Below, one piece after another: positions 9,340 to 18,317 of a stretch of 64,000 nt of DNA. The DNA lies in the NCBI RefSeq assembly GCF_029024105.1, contig NZ_CP118963.1, positions 2,418,001-2,482,000 of the forward strand. The letters are read 5' to 3'. This DNA is from Acinetobacter lwoffii (GTDB lineage: Bacteria; Pseudomonadota; Gammaproteobacteria; Pseudomonadales; Moraxellaceae). The position numbers and the translations under genes are program-made. Position 1 is the stretch's first letter, and every line of letters begins with the position of its first letter. The notes beneath the pieces were generated by a model, which was not told the origin of the DNA, made no database searches, and saw nothing but the letters and a program-made list of their open reading frames with translations.

Positions 9340-9492
9340 TCGTCATTCTTCGCCTTATTATTTTCTTGGTTTAAATTATACGCCACTCATCTTCAGCTTT
9401 TTAAACCAAGAAGATCTTTGTAGTGGAGAATTTGTATCTTTCATCATTCAATTAATTTATGAAGATCGGGTCACAAAATGATTCATCTATAT

Positions 9493-9957
9493 TCACTGAG
9501 GCGAATGGCCAAACATTTTCTCTGCCATACGCTGGGCCTGCTTGCCATAAAACCAGTACGTCAGTAGATATAGTGGAATTGCGATCATCAGGAACATGAT
9601 CAGCACAATACTCATAAATTGTGGCTGCTGTAGATACAGCAAGAAGTCCTGCCAGGCATTCGGATTGGAACGGGTGGCGATGACAATACCGAGCAACAGA
9701 AATAATAAATTATAGCCCCAGTAAATCAGGCTAAAACCGAGGGTGAATTTTTTACGCTCTGCCTGGGTCGGCGCACGTTTTTGCTGTTTTAGAAATTTAA
9801 AAAGCACCCAAATCATGGCCACCAGATACGGAACAATCGTCAAGACTGCACCCATGCCCATCGGCAGCAAGGCTGCCAGTACACCGCAAATACAAGTAAA
9901 AATAAAACATATAACGAAAAACCAGATAAAATAACGACTTAGCGGCAACATATGCAT
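9493..9957 (-). CDS. ABZJ_00895 family membrane protein
   Basis: This 154-residue protein has four predicted membrane segments (about 10-32, 33-53, 75-97 and 112-135) and a basic cytoplasmic loop (KFLKQQKRAPTQAERKKF). It matches my recollection of the ABZJ_00895 family, a small integral membrane family named from Acinetobacter baumannii and largely confined to Acinetobacter. No function is known. It lies alone between the TIGR01777 gene and the region holding a candidate RNA. A second in-frame ATG lies two codons after the first. Confidence 0.75.
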   Translation of the reverse strand: MHMLPLSRYFIWFFVICFIFTCICGVLAALLPMGMGAVLTIVPYLVAMIWVLFKFLKQQKRAPTQAERKKFTLGFSLIYWGYNLLFLLLGIVIATRSNPNAWQDFLLYLQQPQFMSIVLIMFLMIAIPLYLLTYWFYGKQAQRMAEKMFGHSPQ

Positions 9958-10049
9958 GACTCAGTGATCTTCAACAAGCTAGTATAAAAAAAATCAGGTT
10001 TTTTTTCATTTTATTGTCAACCATCCACTATAGGGTGACGTTATATAGG

Positions 10050-10217
10050 GTACAAGGTACAAAAATTTGGACTGGCATCCACGAATTTTTGCTGACCTTT
10101 AGAGCTAAAGCAATAAGTCCAGTGTACAGGGAAATTTTGAATAGCAGCCAAAATCTTCATGTAACACAAATTTGACCGACGATTTCATCATCACTCGAAT
10201 CGTCGGTTTTTATTTTT
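10050..10217 (+). ncRNA. Candidate structured small RNA upstream of sbcD
   Basis: This lies in the 468-base gene-free stretch 9958-10425. Three hairpins follow one another. CAAAAATTTG/CGAATTTTTG (10060-10069 with 10082-10091) has a 12-base loop. CTTTAG-AG-CTAAAG spans 10097-10110. The terminator ACCGACGATT/AATCGTCGGT (10175-10184 with 10198-10207) is followed by TTTTATTTTTT. TATATAGGG just upstream could be a -10 region. No gene starts upstream on this strand, so the terminator has no other obvious owner. The family is not recognised and the ends are approximate. Confidence 0.4.
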
Positions 10218-10218
10218 T
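10175..10218 (+). terminator. Intrinsic terminator of the candidate small RNA
   Basis: A 10-bp perfect stem (ACCGACGATT with AATCGTCGGT) and a 13-base loop are followed by a T-rich tract. The nearest upstream plus-strand gene is thiO, 1.7 kb away, so an intervening transcript is implied. Confidence 0.75.
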
Positions 10219-10425
10219 AAAATTCCTATTTTTTTAAAAGCCTGATGGATTGCATGACTTTTCGATGTCTGATGATTTGGATGCGATCATCCAGTAATTT
10301 CCATACTGATCAAAATAAATTCAGCTTAAACATCACCAACAATTCGCTGAAATATCGTTTTACAAGTAGATTTTTACCTGTGCTTTTTCCTATAGTAGCA
10401 AGGCAGATATCTTGGGGTTCATTAC

Positions 10426-11679
10426 ATGGCAGTTCATTTTCTTCACACTTCCGATTGGCATCTGGGACAATTTTTCCATAACCATGACCGTGAATTTGAA
10501 CATGCACAGTTTTTGACTTGGCTACTTGAGCAAATTAAAACAAAGCAGCCGCATGCTCTGCTGATTGCCGGCGATATTTTTGATGTGATCAATCCAGCTT
10601 CCAGTGCGCAAAGACAACTATACCAGTTTCTGGCCGACGCCCACGACCTGGCGCCACATATGCAGACCCTGATGATTGCAGGCAATCATGATTCCGGTTA
10701 TCGGATTGAACAGGTTGAACCCTTGCTGGCCAAATTCAATGCCAAAGCTGTGGGAATCGTAGGCCGCACTGCAGAAAATACCCTGAACCTGGATCGTCTA
10801 CTTATTCCTATTTATGATCGGGATAAAAATATCATCGCCTGGTGTCTGACCCTACCCTATTTACGCAGTGCCGAAATTACCGGACTGAATGAACATACCA
10901 GCAATAACCAGAACGCGATCAGTTATCTGCATCAACAACTGATTGCCGAAGCCAGAGCCCGCAAACAGCCACATCAGGCACTAATTTTAATGTCACATGC
11001 GCACATGCAAGGTGGTGAGACCTCGGACTCTGAACGTCCGATTATCGTCGGCAATGAAGAAGCCCTGTCGACGGCGCTGTTTGATGATGTGATTGATTAT
11101 GTCGCGCTCGGGCATTTGCATAAACCACAAAAAGTCGGTCAGCCGCATATTCGCTATAGTGGCTCCCCGATTCCGCTATCATTTAGTGAAATCCATTACC
11201 AGCATCAGGTGGTTGAAGTCCGGATTGATCCTGAACAAAACCCGGAAAACCGCTTTCAGTACGATGCCTTAAGCATTCCGCGTACTGTCGAGCTGTTCCG
11301 CGTTCGTGAAAAGCTGGAAAATTTAATTACTCAAATTCAGGCGCTGCCCGCCGGAGAAATCGAGCAGCTTTCTGCACGGCATTTTCTGGAAGTGGAATAC
11401 ACGACCGATGCGCCGCCTCCGGTAGACCTGCGTCAGCAAATAGAACAGGCCCTCCCTGCTAACCGTTACCGACTGCTCCGCATCAGCCGGATTTACCAGC
11501 AACAGGTCGACCTTAGTTCAAGCCAGTCTAAAATTGATCTGGCACCCCCTACCCCGGAATCGCTATTTTTCAATATCTGGAAAAAAATGGGCTATGAGCA
11601 GGATCATTCGGTACAACGGGATTTTCAGGAATTATTGATTGAAGCCCAGCACGAACTTGCACAAAAACAACAAGCCTAG
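10426..11679 (+). CDS. sbcD: Exonuclease subunit SbcD
   Basis: SbcD is the Mre11-type nuclease of the SbcCD complex, which cleaves hairpins and processes DNA ends. The 417 residues carry the calcineurin-like phosphoesterase motifs in order: HTSDWHLGQ (about 5-13), AGDIFD (about 48-53), AGNHDSG (about 86-92), SHAHMQG (about 189-195) and ALGHLHKP (about 227-234). A capping domain and a C-terminal SbcC-binding segment follow. sbcC starts nine bases after the stop, so the two form an operon. Confidence 0.96.
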   Translation: MAVHFLHTSDWHLGQFFHNHDREFEHAQFLTWLLEQIKTKQPHALLIAGDIFDVINPASSAQRQLYQFLADAHDLAPHMQTLMIAGNHDSGYRIEQVEPLLAKFNAKAVGIVGRTAENTLNLDRLLIPIYDRDKNIIAWCLTLPYLRSAEITGLNEHTSNNQNAISYLHQQLIAEARARKQPHQALILMSHAHMQGGETSDSERPIIVGNEEALSTALFDDVIDYVALGHLHKPQKVGQPHIRYSGSPIPLSFSEIHYQHQVVEVRIDPEQNPENRFQYDALSIPRTVELFRVREKLENLITQIQALPAGEIEQLSARHFLEVEYTTDAPPPVDLRQQIEQALPANRYRLLRISRIYQQQVDLSSSQSKIDLAPPTPESLFFNIWKKMGYEQDHSVQRDFQELLIEAQHELAQKQQA

Positions 11680-11687
11680 GATTGGCC

Positions 11688-14600
11688 ATGAAAATTTTAC
11701 GTCTAAGCCTGAATAACCTGGCATCTCTCACTGGCACTCATCATATTGATTTTGAATCCAGCCCACTGGCTCATGCCGGATTGATTGCGATTACTGGAAA
11801 AACCGGTGCAGGAAAATCCACCCTGCTCGATGCCATGTGTCTGGCGCTATACAATGAAATCCCCCGCCTAAAAGGTGCGACAGGCAGCCTGAAAGATGCT
11901 GGCGGTCAGGATGTGTCCATCAAGGATTCCAAGAATATTCTGCGCCGTGGCTGCGTGCATGGTTTTGCCGAACTGGAATTTATTGCACTCGATAGCAAAC
12001 GCTATATAGCACGCTGGGAAATTAAACGGGCACGCCAGAAAGTCGATGGCAATCTAAAAGTAGACCGCTACGTCAAATGTCTGGATGATGACACCACACT
12101 GACGCAAAAAATATCGGAAGTCACCCCCCTCATTGAAAAACTGGTAGGCTTAAATTTTGAGCAGTTTACCCGCGCGGTGTTATTGGCACAGTCGGAAGTC
12201 GGTGCCTTTCTTAAAGCCAAAGATAATGAACGCGCAGACTTGCTGGAATATCTCACCAATTCGCAGATTTTCAGTCTAGTTAGTCAGAAAGCTGCAGAGA
12301 AATTCAGCGAAGTCAAAAACAAGCGCAACGATCTGGAAAAGCTGATCGGGCATATTGAAATTCTGTCTGAAGAAGACATCAGCGCTTTACAACAGCAGCA
12401 GAACTCTTTGTCTTTGCAACTTCAGAATTTGCAGCAATCAGAAAAACTGCTAGAAAATGAGAAACAATGGCATCTGGACCGACATAAACTCTATGCAGAA
12501 GTCCATGCCAAAAAAGAAGTCTACGAAGTACAGCAAGATGCAGTAAATAAATCTGCAGGACAGCAACAGCTACTGGAGCAGCTGGATGAATTCCAGTCGA
12601 TTCGGGATCAGTTTGTGAGTCGTACCCGTCTAGCCCCTCAAAAAGAGCAGATTCAGCACCAGCACACCCAATTTACGCTGGAATTTGAAACGCTCAAACA
12701 GAGCTTTGTAGCAGAAGAAGCCAAACTTACAGCCTTACAACAACAGCAGCACCAGTTTCAGCAACACTTGGCAAACCTGAAACCGCATCTGGAGGCAGGT
12801 TTAAGGCTGGATCATGCAATTGATACGGTATCAGAGCGGTACAAAAAACTGCATGCAGAGCAAAGCCAGTTTCAAACCCTTCGTCTACAGCCTTTAGAAG
12901 AACAACTGCGACAGCAACAACAGACTTTGAATCAGCTACAAGCTCGGCAAGAAAAGGTTGCACAACAATTGGCTGAATCTGGCTTTTTAAATGTGTTCGA
13001 TCTGGAGCCGCAAAGTACCTTGCAACGCATACAAGACTTTATGCGTCAGTATCAGCAACTGCAGCAACAGAATCCGGACAGCCTGAAGCAGCCTTTACCT
13101 GAACTGGAAAAAACCGTTACAGTACTTTCAGGAAATCTGAACCAGTGGATACAACAGCATCATAGTCTGGAACAGCTAGAAGAGCATCTCAAAACCATTC
13201 AGGAAATGCGTCAGCAACGCCAAGCGGAACAGCGTCAGCTCGACCTGCTGCAACAGCAGGTACAACAAATCGTTCAACAATCACAAGAATTTGAACAACT
13301 GCAATCTGCTGTAAATAGCCAACAGCAGCAACTAAAAATGCAGCAAGAGGCCGAACAGGCACTACATCAGCAGATTCAGGCTGAACAACAGGCCTATGAA
13401 CACCTGGAACAAATACTTGCCCAGCAACGTTTATTGCATGCGCAAAGTGTGCAGGATCTTCGTGGCCAGTTAAAACCGGATGAGCCATGCATGGTCTGTG
13501 GAAGCCCAGCCCATCCTTTTGTCGATGCCGTCCATGAACATCTGGAACAGAGCCTGAACCAGCTACAGGAGCAACAGTTACGGCAGGCAAAACAGCAGCT
13601 CGATCAGCAACTGCAATCTCAGCAGCAGCAACGCATTGAAATGTCTAAAGCACAAACAGTAATTGAGCAACAGCAACAGCGTTGCCAGATCCTGCAAAAC
13701 CAGATTCAACAATCCTCTGCTGACTGTAAATCTCAACTACTTAAACTGGAAGTGGTTACCGAGCAGCACAATGATCTTCCTACATTCATCCAGTTACTGG
13801 CGAATCACACTCAAAGTCTGGTCCAGCAGCTAGAACTATCACAACAGCAGGAACAACAGCTCCAGCAACAATTACAACAATGGCGTCAACAACAACAGCA
13901 ATTGCACCAATTACAACTGGCTCTACAGCAACGTCAGCAACTCGACCAGCTGATACACCCAGTTTTAAGCATACTGCCCAAGCAGTACCAGTCGCAGCCA
14001 CCTATGCTCTGCTTACCTCAGTTGCAACGACAAGTAGAGCACCGCATGCAGCACTTGGCAGTACAAAAGCAGCTGGAATCTGACCTGCATCAACAGCAGC
14101 AGATATTGGAAAAGAGCCAGTATCAACTACAATTGGAACAGCAAAATTTTGCTCAATTGAGTCAGTCTGTAGAGCAGTTGATTCAGCAAGGCAAAGACCT
14201 GCGTCAACAACTGGCTGAACTGACCCAAGAACATGCAGGACAAGTCTACCGTGTCGCTGCAGAATGGCGCGATGCACTAGAGCTACAAGCCAAGACCTTA
14301 GAGCAGACTTTAGAACAACAGCGTCAATGCACGGCGCAGGCCGAAAAACAGTGGCATCAAACCCACTTAAAACTGCAAGAATTTATCAGCCAACTTCAGC
14401 AGATCGATCAGCAATTGGCTCAATATCAGCAAGATATTCAGGCATGGCAAGCAGCACATCCGCAAGTGACGGCAGCTCAAATTGAACAATGGCTCAGTAT
14501 TGATCTGAGCAACCATCAACACATTCGTCAGAATCTGGCCAACCAGAAACAGGCACTCGAAAATGCCAGAACAGCCTGGCAATTACTTGAAGAACAATAT

Positions 14601-15293
14601 CAGGCCCATTTAAAACTACAGCCAGAACATGAATTTGAGGAAATTGAACAAAAACTTGGCATGCTGCATCAGGAAAAAATAATGCAGCAGGAAGTGCTCA
14701 ATGAAACTGATGCCAAACTGCGTATGAATGCCAATAATCAAAACACCTATGCCAAATATCAGCAGCAAATTGAGCAGATCAAAGCCGAAGAATACCGTTG
14801 GGGTCGTATTTACGACCTGATCGGACATAAGGAAGGTACCAAATTCCAGAAAATTGCCCAGGAACATCATCTGGATATTCTGGTGGAATATGCAAATCAG
14901 CAGTTGCAACCGTTGGCACCCCGCTATCAGTTACACCGTATTCCGGATAGCCTGAGTCTGGCGATTATTGATCTGGACATGAATAGTGAAGTCCGCCCTG
15001 TGCTGTCCCTATCGGGTGGTGAAACCTTCCTGGTTTCATTGGCTTTGGCTTTGGCGATTGCCAATATGGCCTCCGGCTCCATGAAACTGGAATCACTGTT
15101 TATTGATGAAGGTTTTGGTACGCTAGATCCTGCTTCGTTACATATGGTGATGAATGCACTGGATCATTTACAAAGTCAGGGTCGTAAAGTTGTATTAATC
15201 TCGCATGTGCAGGAAATGCATGAACGTATTCCGGTACAGATTCAGGTCAAACCGGTTGGTGCAGGTGCAAGTACCATTCAGATTATAGGCTAA
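11688..15293 (+). CDS. sbcC: Exonuclease subunit SbcC (Rad50-like ATPase)
   Basis: SbcC is the SMC-like ATPase partner of SbcD. The 1201-residue protein has the Walker A motif GKTGAGKST near 37-45. Two long coiled coils flank a zinc-hook CMVC near 600-603. The signature LSGGET near 1107 and Walker B LFIDEGFGTLD near 1137 follow. The ATG at 11688 is chosen; a TTG two codons upstream is also in frame. The coiled coils are strikingly rich in glutamine (many QQQ runs from CAG/CAA codons). This gives the DNA a repetitive look and opens long spurious frames on the other strand. Length exceeds E. coli SbcC (1048). Confidence 0.96.
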   Translation: MKILRLSLNNLASLTGTHHIDFESSPLAHAGLIAITGKTGAGKSTLLDAMCLALYNEIPRLKGATGSLKDAGGQDVSIKDSKNILRRGCVHGFAELEFIALDSKRYIARWEIKRARQKVDGNLKVDRYVKCLDDDTTLTQKISEVTPLIEKLVGLNFEQFTRAVLLAQSEVGAFLKAKDNERADLLEYLTNSQIFSLVSQKAAEKFSEVKNKRNDLEKLIGHIEILSEEDISALQQQQNSLSLQLQNLQQSEKLLENEKQWHLDRHKLYAEVHAKKEVYEVQQDAVNKSAGQQQLLEQLDEFQSIRDQFVSRTRLAPQKEQIQHQHTQFTLEFETLKQSFVAEEAKLTALQQQQHQFQQHLANLKPHLEAGLRLDHAIDTVSERYKKLHAEQSQFQTLRLQPLEEQLRQQQQTLNQLQARQEKVAQQLAESGFLNVFDLEPQSTLQRIQDFMRQYQQLQQQNPDSLKQPLPELEKTVTVLSGNLNQWIQQHHSLEQLEEHLKTIQEMRQQRQAEQRQLDLLQQQVQQIVQQSQEFEQLQSAVNSQQQQLKMQQEAEQALHQQIQAEQQAYEHLEQILAQQRLLHAQSVQDLRGQLKPDEPCMVCGSPAHPFVDAVHEHLEQSLNQLQEQQLRQAKQQLDQQLQSQQQQRIEMSKAQTVIEQQQQRCQILQNQIQQSSADCKSQLLKLEVVTEQHNDLPTFIQLLANHTQSLVQQLELSQQQEQQLQQQLQQWRQQQQQLHQLQLALQQRQQLDQLIHPVLSILPKQYQSQPPMLCLPQLQRQVEHRMQHLAVQKQLESDLHQQQQILEKSQYQLQLEQQNFAQLSQSVEQLIQQGKDLRQQLAELTQEHAGQVYRVAAEWRDALELQAKTLEQTLEQQRQCTAQAEKQWHQTHLKLQEFISQLQQIDQQLAQYQQDIQAWQAAHPQVTAAQIEQWLSIDLSNHQHIRQNLANQKQALENARTAWQLLEEQYQAHLKLQPEHEFEEIEQKLGMLHQEKIMQQEVLNETDAKLRMNANNQNTYAKYQQQIEQIKAEEYRWGRIYDLIGHKEGTKFQKIAQEHHLDILVEYANQQLQPLAPRYQLHRIPDSLSLAIIDLDMNSEVRPVLSLSGGETFLVSLALALAIANMASGSMKLESLFIDEGFGTLDPASLHMVMNALDHLQSQGRKVVLISHVQEMHERIPVQIQVKPVGAGASTIQIIG

Positions 15294-15298
15294 GGATC

Positions 15299-16405
15299 AT
15301 GAACACTGCCCCGAATACGCTCTCGCACTATTTCAGCCTACAGCTTGAGAGCCTACGGGGTATCAGTGCCATTGTGGTGTTATTCAGTCACTGCTTTCAG
15401 GCATTTATTGCGCCTTTCGATACCAGCATTTATTCATGGATACGCCTGCTTGGGCAGGCTGCAGTCATGATTTTCTTTGCCTTAAGTGGCTATCTGATCG
15501 GCTATTCGATTCAGCACAACATTCATCAGCATGGTCAGTTCAATCTGCACCGTTATGCCCGACAGCGTTGCAGCAGAATTTTACCACCCTTTCTGTTTGC
15601 CATGGGGTTGACGCTGCTTTTATATCTGCTTGCTCCACTATTATTTGCCAGTCATACTCATGCTTTTCAACACAGTTTTGGCATGATGATCCGGACTGAC
15701 TATAGTGTAGACATGATGGAATTTATTGGTTCGCTGCTATTTTTGAATGGCTTTGTAACACCAACGGTTTCAGCCAATGCTGCGCTCTGGAGCCTGAGCT
15801 ATGAAGTGTGGTTTTATGTGCTGGCCGGATTCCTACCTTTTTTAAAAAATTCGGAAATCGCCAAAATCGGATTTTTTATAGTTCTGGCTATACTGTCATT
15901 ACTGAACATCCAGTTTTTTATTTATTTTCTGGTCTGGCTTAGTGCCTTTGCCTGTTCATTTCAATATATCCAGCTACGTTTTTTAAACCGCTTACAATCG
16001 GTCAAATTAGCCCTATTCGGCTTGGCATTTCTAATTGCCTGTTTTGATGCTTACCAGTTTCAGATGATCGATGAAACCCAGCAATACCGCGCTGCGAATT
16101 TCACCCCTTTTAATTTCTGTGTGGGTCTGGCCTTTAGCTGCTGGCTGGTACAGCTCCAGTATCAACGCAGTCATTATCATGCGGTCTGGGTTCAATCCGC
16201 AGACTTTTCCTATACCTTGTATGTCACCCATTTCCCCTTACTTTTATTTATTTTGGGCTGTATTCCGGCAACTTTAGGCTATGGTCTGGGTGGAGCAGTT
16301 TTAGCCTTGCTTACGAGCATGTTCGGCATAATAGTCTTTGCCTGGCTGATGGCTAAATGGCTCGAACCAGCCAGAAAAAAAGCGTTATCCAATACCCTGC
16401 GATAA
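15299..16405 (+). CDS. Acyltransferase 3 family membrane protein
   Basis: This 368-residue polytopic membrane protein belongs to the acyltransferase-3 (OafA/NodX-type) family. Members O-acylate polysaccharides, lipids or peptidoglycan. The N-terminal LESLRGISAIVVLFSHCFQ (about 17-35) has the Arg and His typical of the family active site. About ten hydrophobic segments follow, with YEVWFYVLAGFLPF and YTLYVTHFPLLLF near the middle and end. It begins six bases after the sbcC stop and is probably co-transcribed, although a link to DNA repair is not expected. The substrate is unknown. Confidence 0.85.
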   Translation: MNTAPNTLSHYFSLQLESLRGISAIVVLFSHCFQAFIAPFDTSIYSWIRLLGQAAVMIFFALSGYLIGYSIQHNIHQHGQFNLHRYARQRCSRILPPFLFAMGLTLLLYLLAPLLFASHTHAFQHSFGMMIRTDYSVDMMEFIGSLLFLNGFVTPTVSANAALWSLSYEVWFYVLAGFLPFLKNSEIAKIGFFIVLAILSLLNIQFFIYFLVWLSAFACSFQYIQLRFLNRLQSVKLALFGLAFLIACFDAYQFQMIDETQQYRAANFTPFNFCVGLAFSCWLVQLQYQRSHYHAVWVQSADFSYTLYVTHFPLLLFILGCIPATLGYGLGGAVLALLTSMFGIIVFAWLMAKWLEPARKKALSNTLR

Positions 16406-16411
16406 CGTTTT
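16378..16411. terminator. Terminator between the acyltransferase gene and yggS
   Basis: CGTTATC-11 nt-GATAACG is flanked by AAAAAA and TTTT. It overlaps the end of the acyltransferase gene and sits between convergent genes. Confidence 0.55.
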
Positions 16412-16436
16412 GCTGCAAAAAACTGACATTAGTAGT

Positions 16437-17150
16437 TTATACATCTTTTTTAGGCCGTGCACCAAATAGGGCTGTGCCAACACGAACCATGGTAGAACCC
16501 GCAGCAATCGCTTCGGTCATATCCGCAGACATGCCCATACTTAAAGTATCCCAATCTTCAGGATGTGCATGCTGAACTTTGACTGCATCAAATAAAACTT
16601 TGGCATCACCAAAGGATTGAGGATTATTCGGTGCTGGAATCACCATCAGGCCACGTAAACGCACATTCGGTAGTTGGCTGATCTGTGCCACTAAATCTGC
16701 AACTTCTGCCGGCTGGCAACCATCTTTGGTATCCTGACCATCAATATTCACCTGAATACAGATATTTAGTGCAGGCTGATCATCTCCACGCTGATTGGAT
16801 AAGCGCTCGGCAATAATCAGACGATCCACCCCATGCACCCAGGCAAAATTTTCTGCCAGATGCTTGGTCTTGTTACGCTGCACATGTCCAATAAAATGCC
16901 ATTCAATGTCCAGCTCTTTCAGGGCCGTGATTTTTTCCAGCGCTTCCTGCAAGTAATTTTCACCAAAAGCACGTTGCCCTGCCTGATACATATCTGCCAG
17001 CACGCTACTCGGCTGGGTCTTGGAAACGGCAAGCAGTTGCACCGCATCTGCTTCGCGGCCGGCCTGAATACAGGCAGTTTCAATTTGCACTAAGACCTGA
17101 TTTCGTGACTGTTGCAACATATTCATTGATGGGGTTCTCATTTCATTCAT
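16437..17150 (-). CDS. yggS: YggS family pyridoxal phosphate-binding protein
   Basis: This is a PLP homeostasis protein (YggS/PROSC family) with a single TIM-barrel domain and no proven catalytic reaction. The PLP lysine is in LLAVSKTQP (Lys 44). FGENYLQEA, WHFIGHVQRNKTKHL and SMGMSADMTEAIAAGSTMVRVGTALFG (in pieces) are family hallmarks. The 237 residues match E. coli YggS (234). It is divergent from pilT, with the shared promoter region 17151-17249, as in many gammaproteobacteria. The ATG at 17150 follows an AAGGG ribosome site. Confidence 0.93.
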   Translation of the reverse strand: MNEMRTPSMNMLQQSRNQVLVQIETACIQAGREADAVQLLAVSKTQPSSVLADMYQAGQRAFGENYLQEALEKITALKELDIEWHFIGHVQRNKTKHLAENFAWVHGVDRLIIAERLSNQRGDDQPALNICIQVNIDGQDTKDGCQPAEVADLVAQISQLPNVRLRGLMVIPAPNNPQSFGDAKVLFDAVKVQHAHPEDWDTLSMGMSADMTEAIAAGSTMVRVGTALFGARPKKDV

Positions 17151-17249
17151 CTTTTTTTCCCTTGCCCATGAACTAAGTGTTGGTTAAGCTGTGGGAAAGC
17201 CTTATTATTCTATCAAAATAATTAACATTTTAATGAACTCGGGGACCTT

Positions 17250-18287
17250 ATGGATATCACAGAATTGTTGGCATTTTCTGCTAAAAATGGTGCGTCGGAT
17301 TTACACTTGTCTGCGGGCTTACCGCCAATGATTCGTGTCGATGGGGAAGTTCGTCGCATCAACCTGCCAGCATTAGAACACAAAGAAGTGCATAAACTCG
17401 TTTATGACATCATGAACGATAAACAGCGCCGTGATTTTGAAGAAAATCTGGAAACTGACTTTTCTTTTGAAGTGCCTGGCGTGGCACGTTTCCGTGTCAA
17501 CGCATTTAACCAGAACCGCGGTGCCGGTGCGGTATTCCGTACCATTCCCTCTAAAGTACTGACCCTTGAAGATCTGGGCATGGGACAGATTTTTAAAGAT
17601 ATCTGTGAATATCCACGTGGTCTGGTACTAGTCACAGGTCCAACCGGTTCGGGTAAATCAACTACCTTGGCGGCGATGCTGGATTATATTAATGACAACC
17701 GCTATGACCATATTCTGACCGTCGAAGATCCGATCGAATTTGTGCATCAGTCCAAGAAATGTTTGATTAACCAGCGTGAAGTGCATCGTGATACGCATGG
17801 CTTTAATGAAGCATTACGTTCTGCATTACGTGAAGATCCGGATATTATTCTGGTCGGTGAGATGCGTGACCTTGAAACCATTCGTCTGGCTTTAACTGCG
17901 GCAGAAACGGGTCACCTTGTTTTCGGCACCCTGCATACCACCTCAGCGGCCAAAACCATTGACCGTGTGATCGACGTATTCCCTGCTGAAGAAAAAGACA
18001 TGGTACGTGCCATGTTGTCTGAATCCCTACAAGCCGTAGTTTCACAGGCTCTGCTGAAGAAAAATGGCGGTGGGCGTGTGGCGGCGCATGAAATCATGAT
18101 TGGTATTCCGGCGATTCGTAACCTAATTCGTGAAAACAAAGTCGCACAAATGTACTCAGCAATTCAGACCGGTGCCAACTATGGCATGACCACACTGGAC
18201 CAGACCCTGAAAACACTGGTGTCCAAAGGTTTGATCAGCCCGCAAGTTGCACGTACTGCAGCCAAACAGCCAGAAGCATTTTTATAA
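17250..18287 (+). CDS. pilT: Type IV pilus retraction ATPase PilT
   Basis: PilT is the hexameric ATPase that depolymerises type IV pili and so powers twitching motility and DNA uptake. Its 345 residues include Walker A GPTGSGKS (130-137), the acidic box LTVEDPIEF (about 156-164), Walker B IILVGEMRDLET (about 199-210) and the His box FGTLHTTSAAKTIDR (about 225-239). The AIRNLIRE motif near residue 290 is required for retraction in known PilT proteins. pilU follows 30 bases downstream. Confidence 0.97.
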   Translation: MDITELLAFSAKNGASDLHLSAGLPPMIRVDGEVRRINLPALEHKEVHKLVYDIMNDKQRRDFEENLETDFSFEVPGVARFRVNAFNQNRGAGAVFRTIPSKVLTLEDLGMGQIFKDICEYPRGLVLVTGPTGSGKSTTLAAMLDYINDNRYDHILTVEDPIEFVHQSKKCLINQREVHRDTHGFNEALRSALREDPDIILVGEMRDLETIRLALTAAETGHLVFGTLHTTSAAKTIDRVIDVFPAEEKDMVRAMLSESLQAVVSQALLKKNGGGRVAAHEIMIGIPAIRNLIRENKVAQMYSAIQTGANYGMTTLDQTLKTLVSKGLISPQVARTAAKQPEAFL

Positions 18288-18317
18288 GAAAATTGAATTG
18301 TATTGGGGTTTATATAC

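Noticed and set aside
12360..14600. Dense CAG/CAA repeats that at first glance look like a repeat array, and long open frames on the opposite strand
   Set aside because: They are codons of the glutamine-rich SbcC coiled coil. The minus-strand frames are low-complexity Ala/Val shadows of it, and repeat spacing is irregular, so there is no CRISPR array.
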